Origin: an uncultured Lachnospiraceae bacterium
GTDB lineage: Bacteria; Bacillota; Clostridia; Lachnospirales; Lachnospiraceae
Assembly: GCA_944384025.1 (NCBI GenBank)
Contig: CALWRS010000003.1
Coordinates: forward strand, 62,001-126,000
Length of the DNA: 64,000 bases
Direction: 5' to 3'
A program made the translations under genes and the position numbers. Under the pieces are notes generated by a model that did no database searches, was not told where the DNA came from, and saw only the letters and a list, made by a program, of their open reading frames with translations. Below, one piece after another: positions 7,398 through 15,361 of the stretch (position 1 is the stretch's first letter; the number at the start of each line of letters is the position of its first letter).

Positions 7398-7904
7398 ATA
7401 AAGAAAAAAATGACTGTCCTAATTTGCGCTGTTATGCTGTGTTTTCTGTTTGTGGCTTGCGATTTGGACGATATCGCTGAGGAGAGTAAAACGGATAACG
7501 ATGTTACAAAGGCAGTTCAAAATGTAGAAGACGAAGAAAAGGGCGAAGAAGAAGAGAAGGAAGACAAAGAGGAAGACAAAGAAGAGCCAACGCCTACCGA
7601 GGAGGAAGAGCCGGAAAAAGAGCCTGAGCAGGATCTTGTGGATGGAATGCGTCCGGAATTTAAGGAAGCGGTCGATGGTTATGAAGCGTTTATGGAAGAG
7701 TATTGTGACTTTATGAAGAAGTTTAATGAATCGCCGGATGACTTAACATTGCTTGGAGAATATGCGGAATTCCTTACGCAGTACACGGAGGTTGCGGAAG
7801 ATATCGAGGCACTGGGAGAGAGCGAAATGAACGATGCGGAAGCAAAGTATTACCTTGAGGCTTCTGCGAGAATAAATCAAATGCTTCTGGAAGTTGCAGA
7901 GTAA
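7398..7904 (+). CDS. Putative secreted lipoprotein, acidic, unknown function
   Basis: A small protein with a lipoprotein-type signal: a hydrophobic run then FVAC, the cysteine being the likely lipidation site. An acidic Glu/Lys/Asp/Pro stretch of about 55 residues follows, then a helical domain of about 90 residues starting near DGMRPEF. I do not recognise a functional domain. The start is problematic. The best ribosome-binding site (GGGAGGA, 7384-7390) is 7 nt before ATA 7398, which would give MKKKMTV with the positive charge a signal peptide needs. ATG 7410 is 19 nt away and lacks the lysines; TTG 7368 has no site. I annotate the ATA position as the original or rare start. Confidence 0.65.
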   Translation: MKKKMTVLICAVMLCFLFVACDLDDIAEESKTDNDVTKAVQNVEDEEKGEEEEKEDKEEDKEEPTPTEEEEPEKEPEQDLVDGMRPEFKEAVDGYEAFMEEYCDFMKKFNESPDDLTLLGEYAEFLTQYTEVAEDIEALGESEMNDAEAKYYLEASARINQMLLEVAE

Positions 7905-7960
7905 TTCTTTTTTTAGGAATAGAAACGTACAATTTCCTAAATTAAATACGACGGGGGGCA

Positions 7961-8006
7961 CACGGGGCTGCTTACTGCAAAAAAAGTAACAGCCCCGTGA
8001 ATTTAT
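7961..8006 (+). terminator. Strong hairpin, probable terminator after the lipoprotein gene
   Basis: CACGGGGCTG (7961-7970) pairs perfectly with CAGCCCCGTG (7990-7999), and an inner TTACT/AGTAA extends the stem. The downstream tract AATTTAT is only weakly T-rich, so termination may be partial. Confidence 0.55.
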
Positions 8007-8067
8007 CTATTGACAAAAGGAGGTTTATGGGATATCTTGCAATGGAATTGCACTTAGGAGGTTACGT

Positions 8068-9228
8068 ATGTACTTATTGTTGCTGGCGGTCATTTACCTT
8101 GCCTTCATCAGTCTTGGACTGCCGGATTCACTGCTTGGAGCAGCCTGGCCGACGATTCGTGCAGAGTGGGACTTGCCCTTGTCTTATATGGGGATTGTCT
8201 CGATGATTATTTCGGGCGGAACGGTTTTCTCCGGCTTGCTGTCGGAACGTTTGACGAAGAAATTGGGAACGCGGACGGTTACAATTGTAAGCGTCTTTCT
8301 TACTGCCGCCGCTTTGTTTGGGTTTTCACAAAGCAGGAGCTTTCTATTTTTGTGCCTTTGGGGAATCCCTTACGGACTTGGCGCAGGGGCAATTGACGCT
8401 GCGCTGAATAACTATGTGGCGCTGCATTACACGTCGAAGCACATGAGCTGGCTTCACTGTTTCTGGGGAGTTGGCACGATTGTAAGTCCGTATATTATGA
8501 GTTATGCGCTCACGCATTCATCGTGGGCGAACGGCTACCGTACGGTTTCCTACCTGCAATTTGCGATTGCCATTGTTTTGGCCTGTACCATCCCGCTTTG
8601 GAACATTAACAAAGCAAAAACGGAGCAGGAGGCACAGAGCGCAGTTCTCGGGATACGGGGTGCGCTGAAAATTAAAGGTGTGCCGTTTATTCTTTGCGCC
8701 TTTTTCTCTTATTGCGCGGCGGAAGCAACAACGATGCTTTGGGCGAGCAGTTATCTGGAAGGGGTTCGCAGCGTTCCAAAGGAGACGGCAGCCGGATTTG
8801 CTGCCCTGTTCTTTATTGGAATTACTGTGGGAAGGTTTCTTGGCGGCTTTATATCGGAGAAGCTTGGCGACAATACGATGATTCGGCTTGGAACAGCGCT
8901 TGCGCTTGTTGGCGTTATTGGCATTGCCCTGCCTTGGGAAATAACGTCGCTTGTCGGGTTTGTCGTTATCGGTCTTGGGTGCGCGCCAGTGTATCCCAGC
9001 ATTATTCACGCGACGCCTGCAAATTTCGGTGCGGAAAATTCACAGGGAATTATCGGAATTCAGATGGCAAGCGCCTATATAGGGAACACGTTTATGCCGC
9101 CGCTGTTTGGCTTGCTGGCAAACCACATTAGCCTGCAGCTTTTGCCGATCTTTTTGGCTTTCTTTTTTATTTTGCTGTTAGTTATGCTCTCGAAAGTGGA
9201 GAAGAAAAAAGGAAGACTTCCGGTATGA
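8068..9228 (+). CDS. Major facilitator superfamily transporter
   Basis: A 386-residue membrane protein with about 12 hydrophobic segments along its length and the MFS loop signature GLLSERLTKKLGTRTV between TM2 and TM3. The strings ISLGLPDSLLGAAWP at the start and DAALNNYVALHY-TSKHMSWLH in the middle resemble the fucose-permease-like/uncharacterised Firmicutes MFS group. The substrate cannot be assigned. The start has AGGAGG 7 nt upstream. It overlaps the next MFS gene by 4 nt (ATGA), so the two are translationally coupled. Confidence 0.85.
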   Translation: MYLLLLAVIYLAFISLGLPDSLLGAAWPTIRAEWDLPLSYMGIVSMIISGGTVFSGLLSERLTKKLGTRTVTIVSVFLTAAALFGFSQSRSFLFLCLWGIPYGLGAGAIDAALNNYVALHYTSKHMSWLHCFWGVGTIVSPYIMSYALTHSSWANGYRTVSYLQFAIAIVLACTIPLWNINKAKTEQEAQSAVLGIRGALKIKGVPFILCAFFSYCAAEATTMLWASSYLEGVRSVPKETAAGFAALFFIGITVGRFLGGFISEKLGDNTMIRLGTALALVGVIGIALPWEITSLVGFVVIGLGCAPVYPSIIHATPANFGAENSQGIIGIQMASAYIGNTFMPPLFGLLANHISLQLLPIFLAFFFILLLVMLSKVEKKKGRLPV

Positions 9229-10400
9229 ATTACAAAAGAACTTATCTAGCTTGTTATCTTGGATTTGTTACGCAGGCAATTTGCGCGAACTTTGCGCCGC
9301 TGCTGTTTTTGACGTTTTACAAAAGTTATCAGATTCCTTTAGGGAGGATTGCGCTGATATCTTCCGTATTCTTTTTTACCCAGCTTTTGGTAGACCTTTT
9401 CTGCGCACGTTTTGCGGATAAAATCGGGTACCGCAAATGCGTAGTCGGCTCGCAGCTGTTTTCTGCTCTGGGGCTTGTGGGGCTGGCGTTTTTGCCGGAA
9501 ATCTTTCCGTCGCCGTTTGCGGCAATTATAGCGAGCACGTTTTTGTACGCGGTTGGCAGCGGCTTAACGGAAGTGCTTTGCAGCCCGATTGTTGAAGCGT
9601 GTCCTTCCGAGCATAAAGAAGCGGCGATGAGTCTTTTGCATTCCTTTTACTGCTGGGGATCTGCAGCCGTCGTATTGCTTTCTACGCTGTTCTTCTCGGT
9701 GTTTGGAACAGAGCATTGGCAGCTGCTTGCCTGCCTTTGGGCAATCGTGCCGATCGTTAATATTTATAACTTTGTTGTGTGCCCTATCGTACAGCCGGTA
9801 GAGGAGGGAGAAGGTCTTTCCATCGGAAAGCTTATGAAAATGCCGATGCTGTGGCTTGCCATTCTTTTGATGATCTGCTCGGGTGCGTCGGAGCTTTCTA
9901 TGTCGCAGTGGGAATCCGCGTTTGCGGAGTCCGCGCTTGGCCTTTCTAAAGCCATGGGAGACCTTATGGGACCGTGTCTGTTTGCGGTTGCTATGGCCAT
10001 TAGCCGCGCTTTGTACGGTAAGTACGGCGACCGATTGGATCTTATGAAGTTTATGCTTGGTTCCGGCTGCCTCTGTATTCTGTGTTATTTGGCGGCTTCT
10101 CTTTCGGATATTGCGGTTCTTGGCTTGGCAGGCTGCATTGTGTGCGGTTTTTCCGTAGGAATTATGTGGCCGGGTACGATAAGCATCTGTTCGGCGCGAA
10201 TCCCCCGCGGCGGAACGGCAATGTTTGCGCTTTTAGCTATGGCAGGCGATTTGGGCGGAACGCTTGGTCCGGGAATGGTAGGGGCAATCGCGCAAAGCGC
10301 GGGAGACAATATGCAGCTTGGATTGCTTTTTGGCTGCGCTTTCCCGATTGTACTTGCCGTGGCTTTAGTAGGCCTGAAAATTCAAAGCAAATCCCGGTAA
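9225..10400 (+). CDS. Major facilitator superfamily transporter (second of pair)
   Basis: A 391-residue MFS protein with about 12 membrane segments and the loop motif CARFADKIGYRKCV after TM2. It is only distantly similar to its upstream partner (different N-terminus and loops), so the pair is not a simple recent duplication. The substrate is unknown. It starts within the stop of the upstream gene. Its 3' end overlaps the convergent aroE gene by 19 nt, with no terminator between them, so the two transcripts must run into each other. Confidence 0.85.
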   Translation: MNYKRTYLACYLGFVTQAICANFAPLLFLTFYKSYQIPLGRIALISSVFFFTQLLVDLFCARFADKIGYRKCVVGSQLFSALGLVGLAFLPEIFPSPFAAIIASTFLYAVGSGLTEVLCSPIVEACPSEHKEAAMSLLHSFYCWGSAAVVLLSTLFFSVFGTEHWQLLACLWAIVPIVNIYNFVVCPIVQPVEEGEGLSIGKLMKMPMLWLAILLMICSGASELSMSQWESAFAESALGLSKAMGDLMGPCLFAVAMAISRALYGKYGDRLDLMKFMLGSGCLCILCYLAASLSDIAVLGLAGCIVCGFSVGIMWPGTISICSARIPRGGTAMFALLAMAGDLGGTLGPGMVGAIAQSAGDNMQLGLLFGCAFPIVLAVALVGLKIQSKSR

Positions 10401-11134
10401 ATTTTGTCCACGGCCGCCATCGGGAGTTTGTCGTTAAAAAATAATTCGGATGCTTTTTTGGCCTGCAAAACGAGCATTCGCAAACCGTTGACCGCCGGAA
10501 TATTCCTTCCGGCGGCTTCTTTTAGAAGCATAGTTTCAGCTGGGTTGTAAATCAGGTCGCAGACAGCCTGCAAGTTTTGGTAGGGAAGCAGGCTTATGGG
10601 TGTAGCGTCGCATTTTGGAAACATTCCAACAGGGCTTGTATTAATTATAATTTCCGCATCACTGTGCTGTTTTTGTGCCTCCTCGTACGTCAGACAACCG
10701 GCTTCCGGCTTATATTTGACAGTCAGGATTTCTCCGGCCTTCTCATCTTCCAAAACAGCGAGCACCGCTTTTGCCGCGCCGCCGTTTCCAAGCACCAGAA
10801 CCTTTTTTCCTCTCACGTCAATGTGGTTTTCGTGAAGCGTTTCCGCAAAACCGTAGTAGTCCGTATTGTATCCGGTTAGATGTCCGTCCTGGCAGACAAC
10901 CGTATTCACTGCGCCAATGCGCGCAGCGGTGTCGTCTAGCTCGGATAGATAAGGAATCACTGCCTGCTTGTAGGGGATTGTTACATTAATTCCCCGAAAA
11001 GCATGTTCTTTCATAAAAGCCGGCAATTCTTCCTGCCGCAGCTCCATTAATTCATAAGGTTCTTTTCGCAGCGCTTCGTGAATGATCTTTGAGTAGCTGT
11101 GTCCAAGTTTTTCTCCAATCAGACCGTAATTCAT
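10382..11134 (-). CDS. aroE: Shikimate dehydrogenase
   Basis: A 250-residue NADPH-dependent enzyme reducing 3-dehydroshikimate to shikimate. Visible are the substrate-site GEKLGHSYS (7-15), the catalytic lysine in NVTIPYKQAV, GAVNTVV, the Rossmann motif VLGNGGAAKAVLAVL, NTSPVGMFP and NGLRMLVLQA near the end. ATG 11134 is selected because GGAGGGCTAT directly precedes it; the longer frame upstream lacks support and homologous start. It is the only aromatic-pathway gene on the - strand here, 7 kb from aroQ. Nothing visible regulates it. Confidence 0.95.
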   Translation of the reverse strand: MNYGLIGEKLGHSYSKIIHEALRKEPYELMELRQEELPAFMKEHAFRGINVTIPYKQAVIPYLSELDDTAARIGAVNTVVCQDGHLTGYNTDYYGFAETLHENHIDVRGKKVLVLGNGGAAKAVLAVLEDEKAGEILTVKYKPEAGCLTYEEAQKQHSDAEIIINTSPVGMFPKCDATPISLLPYQNLQAVCDLIYNPAETMLLKEAAGRNIPAVNGLRMLVLQAKKASELFFNDKLPMAAVDKIYRDLL

Positions 11135-11208
11135 ATAGCCCTCCATTTCCAGCAATTTTTTTCTCCGACAAGCATATCCCAAAAGGCGAAAAAAAGCAAT
11201 GCGTTTCC

Positions 11209-11237
11209 GTCATAATCAGAGGCTCGTCTCATATATT
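11209..11237 (+). promoter_or_regulatory. Candidate sigma-E promoter of the spoIIIA operon
   Basis: -35 like GTCATAAT (11209-11216) and -10 like CATATATT (11230-11237) with a 13-bp spacer, 29 bp upstream of spoIIIAA. This resembles the Bacillus sigma-E consensus (ATA-type -35, CATA-type -10), and spoIIIA is a known sigma-E operon. The match is good but was made by eye. Confidence 0.5.
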
Positions 11238-11266
11238 ACAACAAAGCGGGGAGGTGGATTTGCCGG

Positions 11267-12184
11267 ATGGAGGCAAAGGATTTGTTTTTGCGCGCGTTTC
11301 CTGCGCCGCTTCGCGGCCTATTGCAAACGGCGGCAGAGGATTTTGGGCTATTGCAGGAAGTTCGTCTGCGTGTGGGACAGCCGGTTTTCCTAACGTATGA
11401 TAACCGCGAGTGGTATTTGGGGAAAACAGGGGGCAGGGAGCTAGAAGCAGCTAGCAGCGTGATTATGACGCCAAACTTGCTTCGGGAGATGCTCTCGTTT
11501 CTTACAAACTACTCGGTTTACGCGGCGGAAGAAGAGCTTCGGCAAGGATTTTTATCCTTGCCTGGCGGACACCGGGCAGGGATATGCGGAAAGCTGGTGA
11601 TGGAGGGCGGACAAGCAAAGACAATGCGGGAAATCAATTCTATAAACCTGCGGGTCGCACATGCGCATCCCGGATGCGCAAGTAAGGTGCTGTCTAGGCT
11701 TTCGCTTTTAAAAAAAAGCGGGAATTTGCTTATTGTTTCGCCGCCGGGCTGCGGAAAGACAACGCTTTTGCGCGATTTAATTCGGCAGCTTTCCGTAGGC
11801 GGCTTTACCGTGGGCGTTGTCGATGAACGTTCGGAAATTGCCGCCTGCTATCAGGGCGTCCCCGGTCTTGACCTGGGCCCGCGCACCGATGTTTTGGACG
11901 GCACGCCAAAGGCGCTTGGAATGCGGATGCTACTGCGCGGGATGGCGCCGGATTACATTGCGGTGGATGAAATCGGCGCGGCAGAAGAAATTCAGGAGCT
12001 GTTTACCGCTCTGCATTGCGGGTGTCACTTGATTGCTACTTGTCACGCGCGAAACCGGGAGGAACTGTATTTAAAGCCGGAGCTTTCTAAATGTCTGAAG
12101 CAGCGCTGTTTTCAAGGAATTGTCTACCTTTCCCGCAGCAAGGGAGCGGGGACGATTGAGGAGGTGGAATGGAATGCTACATAG
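11267..12184 (+). CDS. spoIIIAA: Stage III sporulation protein AA (ATPase)
   Basis: A 305-residue ATPase related to secretion ATPases. It powers or assembles the SpoIIIA-SpoIIQ channel between mother cell and forespore. Walker A is SPPGCGKTTLLRD (158-170), Walker B-like is YIAVDEIG, and ATCHARN follows as in the family. The start ATG has GGGGAGGTGG upstream. It is the first gene of the eight-gene spoIIIA operon and overlaps spoIIIAB by 11 nt. Its length is the usual size. Confidence 0.95.
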   Translation: MEAKDLFLRAFPAPLRGLLQTAAEDFGLLQEVRLRVGQPVFLTYDNREWYLGKTGGRELEAASSVIMTPNLLREMLSFLTNYSVYAAEEELRQGFLSLPGGHRAGICGKLVMEGGQAKTMREINSINLRVAHAHPGCASKVLSRLSLLKKSGNLLIVSPPGCGKTTLLRDLIRQLSVGGFTVGVVDERSEIAACYQGVPGLDLGPRTDVLDGTPKALGMRMLLRGMAPDYIAVDEIGAAEEIQELFTALHCGCHLIATCHARNREELYLKPELSKCLKQRCFQGIVYLSRSKGAGTIEEVEWNAT

Positions 12185-12695
12185 AATTTTTGGAGGACTT
12201 TTTGTTATTGCCGCCTGCGGCGGGGGCGGAATTCTTTTTGGCAGGCAAATGAAGCTGCGGCAGGAAAATCTGTTAGAAGGAAGACGGGCGGTTGAGCTTT
12301 TGCAGGCGCAAATTCGCGCACAGTCCGCAAGCCTTCCGCAGGCACTTTTAGAAACCGGAGAGCAGACAAGCGGAATCTACGGCGAGCTATTTTGCGAAAT
12401 ATCACAGGAGCTGCTTTTGTACCGGGGAGAACCGGTGCGCGTCTTGTGGGAAAGAGCAGCCAGAAAAAAGCTGCGCCAGCCCTTTCTAAGATCTACTGAT
12501 GTAGAACAATTTGTTATGCTCGGAGAACAGCTTGGAATGACGGACCGCGCGATGCAGGAAACCATTTTAGAACGCTATTTGCGCTACACCGAGCAGGAAC
12601 TTACGCTTTTGCTTGGAGAAATTCGGGAAAAGACGCGTTTGTATCGGAACTTAGGGATTTTGCTTGGAATTTTTGTGACGATTCTTTTGCTCTAG
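12174..12695 (+). CDS. spoIIIAB: Stage III sporulation protein AB
   Basis: A 173-residue membrane protein with a hydrophobic N-terminus (FVIAACGGGGILFG), a helical cytoplasmic part and a C-terminal membrane segment (LGILLGIFVTILLL), the usual SpoIIIAB topology. It resembles type II secretion GspF-like platform proteins and is required for engulfed-forespore gene expression. Start ATG 12174 follows GAGGAGGTGG. A longer in-frame ORF upstream lies inside spoIIIAA and is not real. Confidence 0.9.
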   Translation: MLHRIFGGLFVIAACGGGGILFGRQMKLRQENLLEGRRAVELLQAQIRAQSASLPQALLETGEQTSGIYGELFCEISQELLLYRGEPVRVLWERAARKKLRQPFLRSTDVEQFVMLGEQLGMTDRAMQETILERYLRYTEQELTLLLGEIREKTRLYRNLGILLGIFVTILLL

Positions 12696-12707
12696 CAGGG
12701 GGATGGG

Positions 12708-12902
12708 ATGGATATTTACCTGATCTTTAAAATAGCGGCGGTAGGAATTTTAGTCTCCGTTGTAGGGCAAATCTTAAAAGCTTCCGGAAGAGACGAACAG
12801 GCGTTTTTGGCAAGCCTTGCCGGACTTTTGCTCGTGCTAAGCTGGGTTTTGCCCTATATTGCGCAGCTCTTTCAGTTGATTGACGGATTGTTCCAATGGT
12901 AG
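12708..12902 (+). CDS. spoIIIAC: Stage III sporulation protein AC
   Basis: A 64-residue, two-helix membrane protein (IAAVGILVSVVGQILKASG, then a second hydrophobic helix). It has the conserved GRDEQAF loop that SpoIIIAC and SpoIIIAD share. It is a small integral component of the SpoIIIA channel. It starts 12 nt after spoIIIAB behind GCAGGGGGATGGG. Confidence 0.93.
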   Translation: MDIYLIFKIAAVGILVSVVGQILKASGRDEQAFLASLAGLLLVLSWVLPYIAQLFQLIDGLFQW

Positions 12903-12914
12903 CGGGAGGCAGGC

Positions 12915-13292
12915 ATGGAGAAAGTAGTTGCGCTCGCGATAGCGGCGGTGATTGGGTCGCTTTTGTGCAAAAAAGAAGCGGGAGGAATCGCCCTTTTCCT
13001 CACGCTTGCGGCGGCAGTTTACGCAGCCCTTTGGGGAATCACGAGGATGCAGTATGTTCTTGCGGCGCTTTCGGGGCTGTTTTCGCAGGTCGGACTTGAG
13101 TCGGCATACTGGAAAATTTTAATGAAAATCGTGGGGATTGCCTATGTAGGCGAGTTTGGCTCGGCGCTATGCAAAGACGCGGGCTGTCATGCGCTTAGCG
13201 AGCAGATTTCCATTGCCGCTAAGTTTAGTATCCTCGCCGTTAGTTTGCCGGTGCTTTTGCAGCTCGTGGAGGTGATGGGTCGATTTGGTTAA
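12915..13292 (+). CDS. spoIIIAD: Stage III sporulation protein AD
   Basis: A 125-residue polytopic membrane protein with three to four hydrophobic segments. It ends in the family-typical string KDAGCHALSEQISIAAKFSI followed by LAVSLPVLLQLVEVM. It is part of the mother-cell side of the SpoIIIA channel. It follows spoIIIAC by 12 nt and overlaps spoIIIAE by 8 nt, so expression is coupled. Confidence 0.93.
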   Translation: MEKVVALAIAAVIGSLLCKKEAGGIALFLTLAAAVYAALWGITRMQYVLAALSGLFSQVGLESAYWKILMKIVGIAYVGEFGSALCKDAGCHALSEQISIAAKFSILAVSLPVLLQLVEVMGRFG

Positions 13293-14430
13293 GAGAGGAT
13301 TCCTTGTCTTTATGAGCGTTCTTCTCGCCGCTTCGGTATGCGTTTGCATTGCCAAAGCGCAGGATGAGGGAATGGGGTATGTGGACGAGCTGTCCGACTA
13401 TTTAAATTACGAAGAGCTCGACGCCTTTTTGCAGTCCGGCGAGAACTCCGGCGACTTGTCTTTTTCTGGCTGGGTGCAGGATATTTTGACCGGTGCGCAG
13501 GAGCTGTCCGTAGGGAATATTCTAAAACTTATGTACGACCGGATTTTGCAAAGCTTTCAAACCGATACCGGTTTTTTTGCCCGCCTGTTTTTGCTTCTTA
13601 CGATGGCGACGCTTTTTTCTGTCGTCTCGTCTGCCTTTGCAAACGGACAGGTTGCGCAGACCGGCTTTCAGGCGACGTTTCTTTTACTTTATGCGCTCCT
13701 TTTGCAGTGCTACTTGCAGGCGGCGGAACTGGCGGCGGCAACGCTGCAGTTTATCCTGCAATTTATGCGAATGCTTGTGCCGGTGTATTTGATGAGCATT
13801 ACATTTTGCACCGGCGTCACGACCGCTAACGGCTTTTATCAGATTTATCTGGCGCTAATTACGCTTTGTCAAAGCGTTTTAGCAGGCGTTTTTCTGCCTT
13901 TATGCAATCTGTACGTTATGTTAGGCATCAGCGGTCAGCTTCCGATAGAAAACTGTCTTTCCGGGTTTACCGGACTTGTAAAACGATGCATTCTTTGGGG
14001 AAAGCGGGCCATGCTTGCTATGGCAACTGGATTTTCGCTTATTCAAGGAGCGCTTGCTCCAGGGGTTGATCAGCTAAAGAGAAGCGCCCTGACAAAGTCC
14101 CTTTCTGCCATCCCGGGAGTTGGAACGTTGTTTTCCGGCGTGACGGAAACGGTATTTAGCGCAGGTGTTGTTTTAAAAAACGCCGTGGGGACTGCCGGTG
14201 TTCTCGTCCTTTTGTTTGCCTGCCTGCGGCCGCTTGTCCGTCTGTTTGCCTACATGTTTATGTTTCGGCTTGTGGCGGCGGCTGCGCAGCTGTTTGCCGA
14301 CAAGCGCATGGTCGGGTGCGTGGAGGAAACCGCAGAAGCGATCCAATTGCTGCTTCAGCTTGTAGCAGCCTCGCTTTTATCTTTTTTGATTGTTATGATG
14401 GTGATGGCCGTCAGTACGACCGGCGGTTAA
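13285..14430 (+). CDS. spoIIIAE: Stage III sporulation protein AE
   Basis: A 381-residue membrane protein. An N-terminal signal-like segment (GFLVFMSVLLAASVCVCIAKA) and a soluble stretch with YVDELSDYLNYEELD precede about seven membrane segments. It is the largest membrane component of the SpoIIIA complex and is related to permease-like proteins. The start is TTG 13285, preceded by GGAGGTGATGGG inside the end of spoIIIAD. Length and order match the family. Confidence 0.93.
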   Translation: MVKRGFLVFMSVLLAASVCVCIAKAQDEGMGYVDELSDYLNYEELDAFLQSGENSGDLSFSGWVQDILTGAQELSVGNILKLMYDRILQSFQTDTGFFARLFLLLTMATLFSVVSSAFANGQVAQTGFQATFLLLYALLLQCYLQAAELAAATLQFILQFMRMLVPVYLMSITFCTGVTTANGFYQIYLALITLCQSVLAGVFLPLCNLYVMLGISGQLPIENCLSGFTGLVKRCILWGKRAMLAMATGFSLIQGALAPGVDQLKRSALTKSLSAIPGVGTLFSGVTETVFSAGVVLKNAVGTAGVLVLLFACLRPLVRLFAYMFMFRLVAAAAQLFADKRMVGCVEETAEAIQLLLQLVAASLLSFLIVMMVMAVSTTGG

Positions 14431-14456
14431 CGTCTGAAAACGAATGGAGGGGAGAA

Positions 14457-14960
14457 ATGCTTGCATCGCTGCAGCAATGGACCTATCAGATTTTATGCCT
14501 GATTATTTTCATGAATCTTTTTCTTCAGCTCGTTCACAAGGAAAGCTACGGGCGGTATTTGCGCGTAACAGCCGGCTGGCTGCTTGCGCTCTATATTTTA
14601 AACCCAATTACGCTATGGCTTACGGGAAGCGGCAGTACGGACGGATTGCCCGAACTTTCCGGAGAAATGCAGGAGTATTCAGGCGAAGCTTTTTTTGGCA
14701 TGGACGAACAGATGCTGGCATATTATGAACAAGGGGTAGAGGAACAGATTCTGCGATTTATTCGGGACGAGGGGTACGAACCAAAGGGTGTTCGGGTTCG
14801 CCTCTCGTATGAGGACGAAGAGATGCGCATGGAAGGAATCTGGATTCTTCTAAGTCCGGGACAGGAGGTTGCGCCGCTAAAAGAAAGTCTTAGCAGCTAT
14901 TATCATATTTCACAGGAACTACTGTATATAACCGTAGCGCAGGCGGAAACGGGGCAATAA
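14457..14960 (+). CDS. spoIIIAF: Stage III sporulation protein AF
   Basis: A 167-residue protein with two N-terminal membrane helices (YQILCLIIFMNLFLQLV and VTAGWLLALYILNPITLWL) and an extracellular C-terminal domain of about 100 residues. That domain is expected to have the ring-building fold found in SpoIIIAF. ATG 14457 has GGAGGGGAGAA upstream; the longer in-frame ORF reaching back into spoIIIAE is not supported. It is followed after 6 nt by spoIIIAG. Confidence 0.9.
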   Translation: MLASLQQWTYQILCLIIFMNLFLQLVHKESYGRYLRVTAGWLLALYILNPITLWLTGSGSTDGLPELSGEMQEYSGEAFFGMDEQMLAYYEQGVEEQILRFIRDEGYEPKGVRVRLSYEDEEMRMEGIWILLSPGQEVAPLKESLSSYYHISQELLYITVAQAETGQ

Positions 14961-14966
14961 AGGAAA

Positions 14967-15338
14967 ATGAAGCAGATTTATGAGAAAATGAAGGAAATCG
15001 GTCTGGGAAAGCTGATTCTTTTGCTGGCGGCGGGAGTAGCGCTTTTGCTGCTTTCTTTTCCGAAAGAGAGCGCAGGCGGCAGCACGGCGATTCCAACAAT
15101 TCGCTTATCCGAACAGGAATCGACAGAAAACGAATATTACGAGCAGCGCTTTCAGGAGGTGCTTGAAAATACAAAAGGGATGGGCGTTTGCAAGGTAATG
15201 CTTTCGCCGGAAAGAGACGGGATTGTCGTTGTTACCGAAGGGGCGGCCGACCCTGCCGCCGTTTCGGAAATTACTTACGCGGCGGAAGTTCTCTTTGGAA
15301 TTCCGGCGCATAAAGTAAAAGTACTGCCATATAATTAA
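14967..15338 (+). CDS. spoIIIAG: Stage III sporulation protein AG, short form
   Basis: A 123-residue protein. It has one N-terminal membrane helix (LGKLILLLAAGVALLLLSF, about 12-30), a linker, then a ring-building domain from about residue 50: FQEVLENTKGMGVCKVMLS, then GIVVVTEGAADPAAVSEIT and FGIPAHKVKVLP. In Bacillus SpoIIIAG (about 229 residues) a long polar insertion sits between the KVMV-type strand and the GVLVVAEGA-type strand. Here only a few residues (PERD) separate them. The short gene is intact, in frame and correctly placed, so it is a minimal version and not a truncation. Confidence 0.9.
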   Translation: MKQIYEKMKEIGLGKLILLLAAGVALLLLSFPKESAGGSTAIPTIRLSEQESTENEYYEQRFQEVLENTKGMGVCKVMLSPERDGIVVVTEGAADPAAVSEITYAAEVLFGIPAHKVKVLPYN

Positions 15339-15361
15339 GTGAAGTTGGAAGGAGCAGGATT

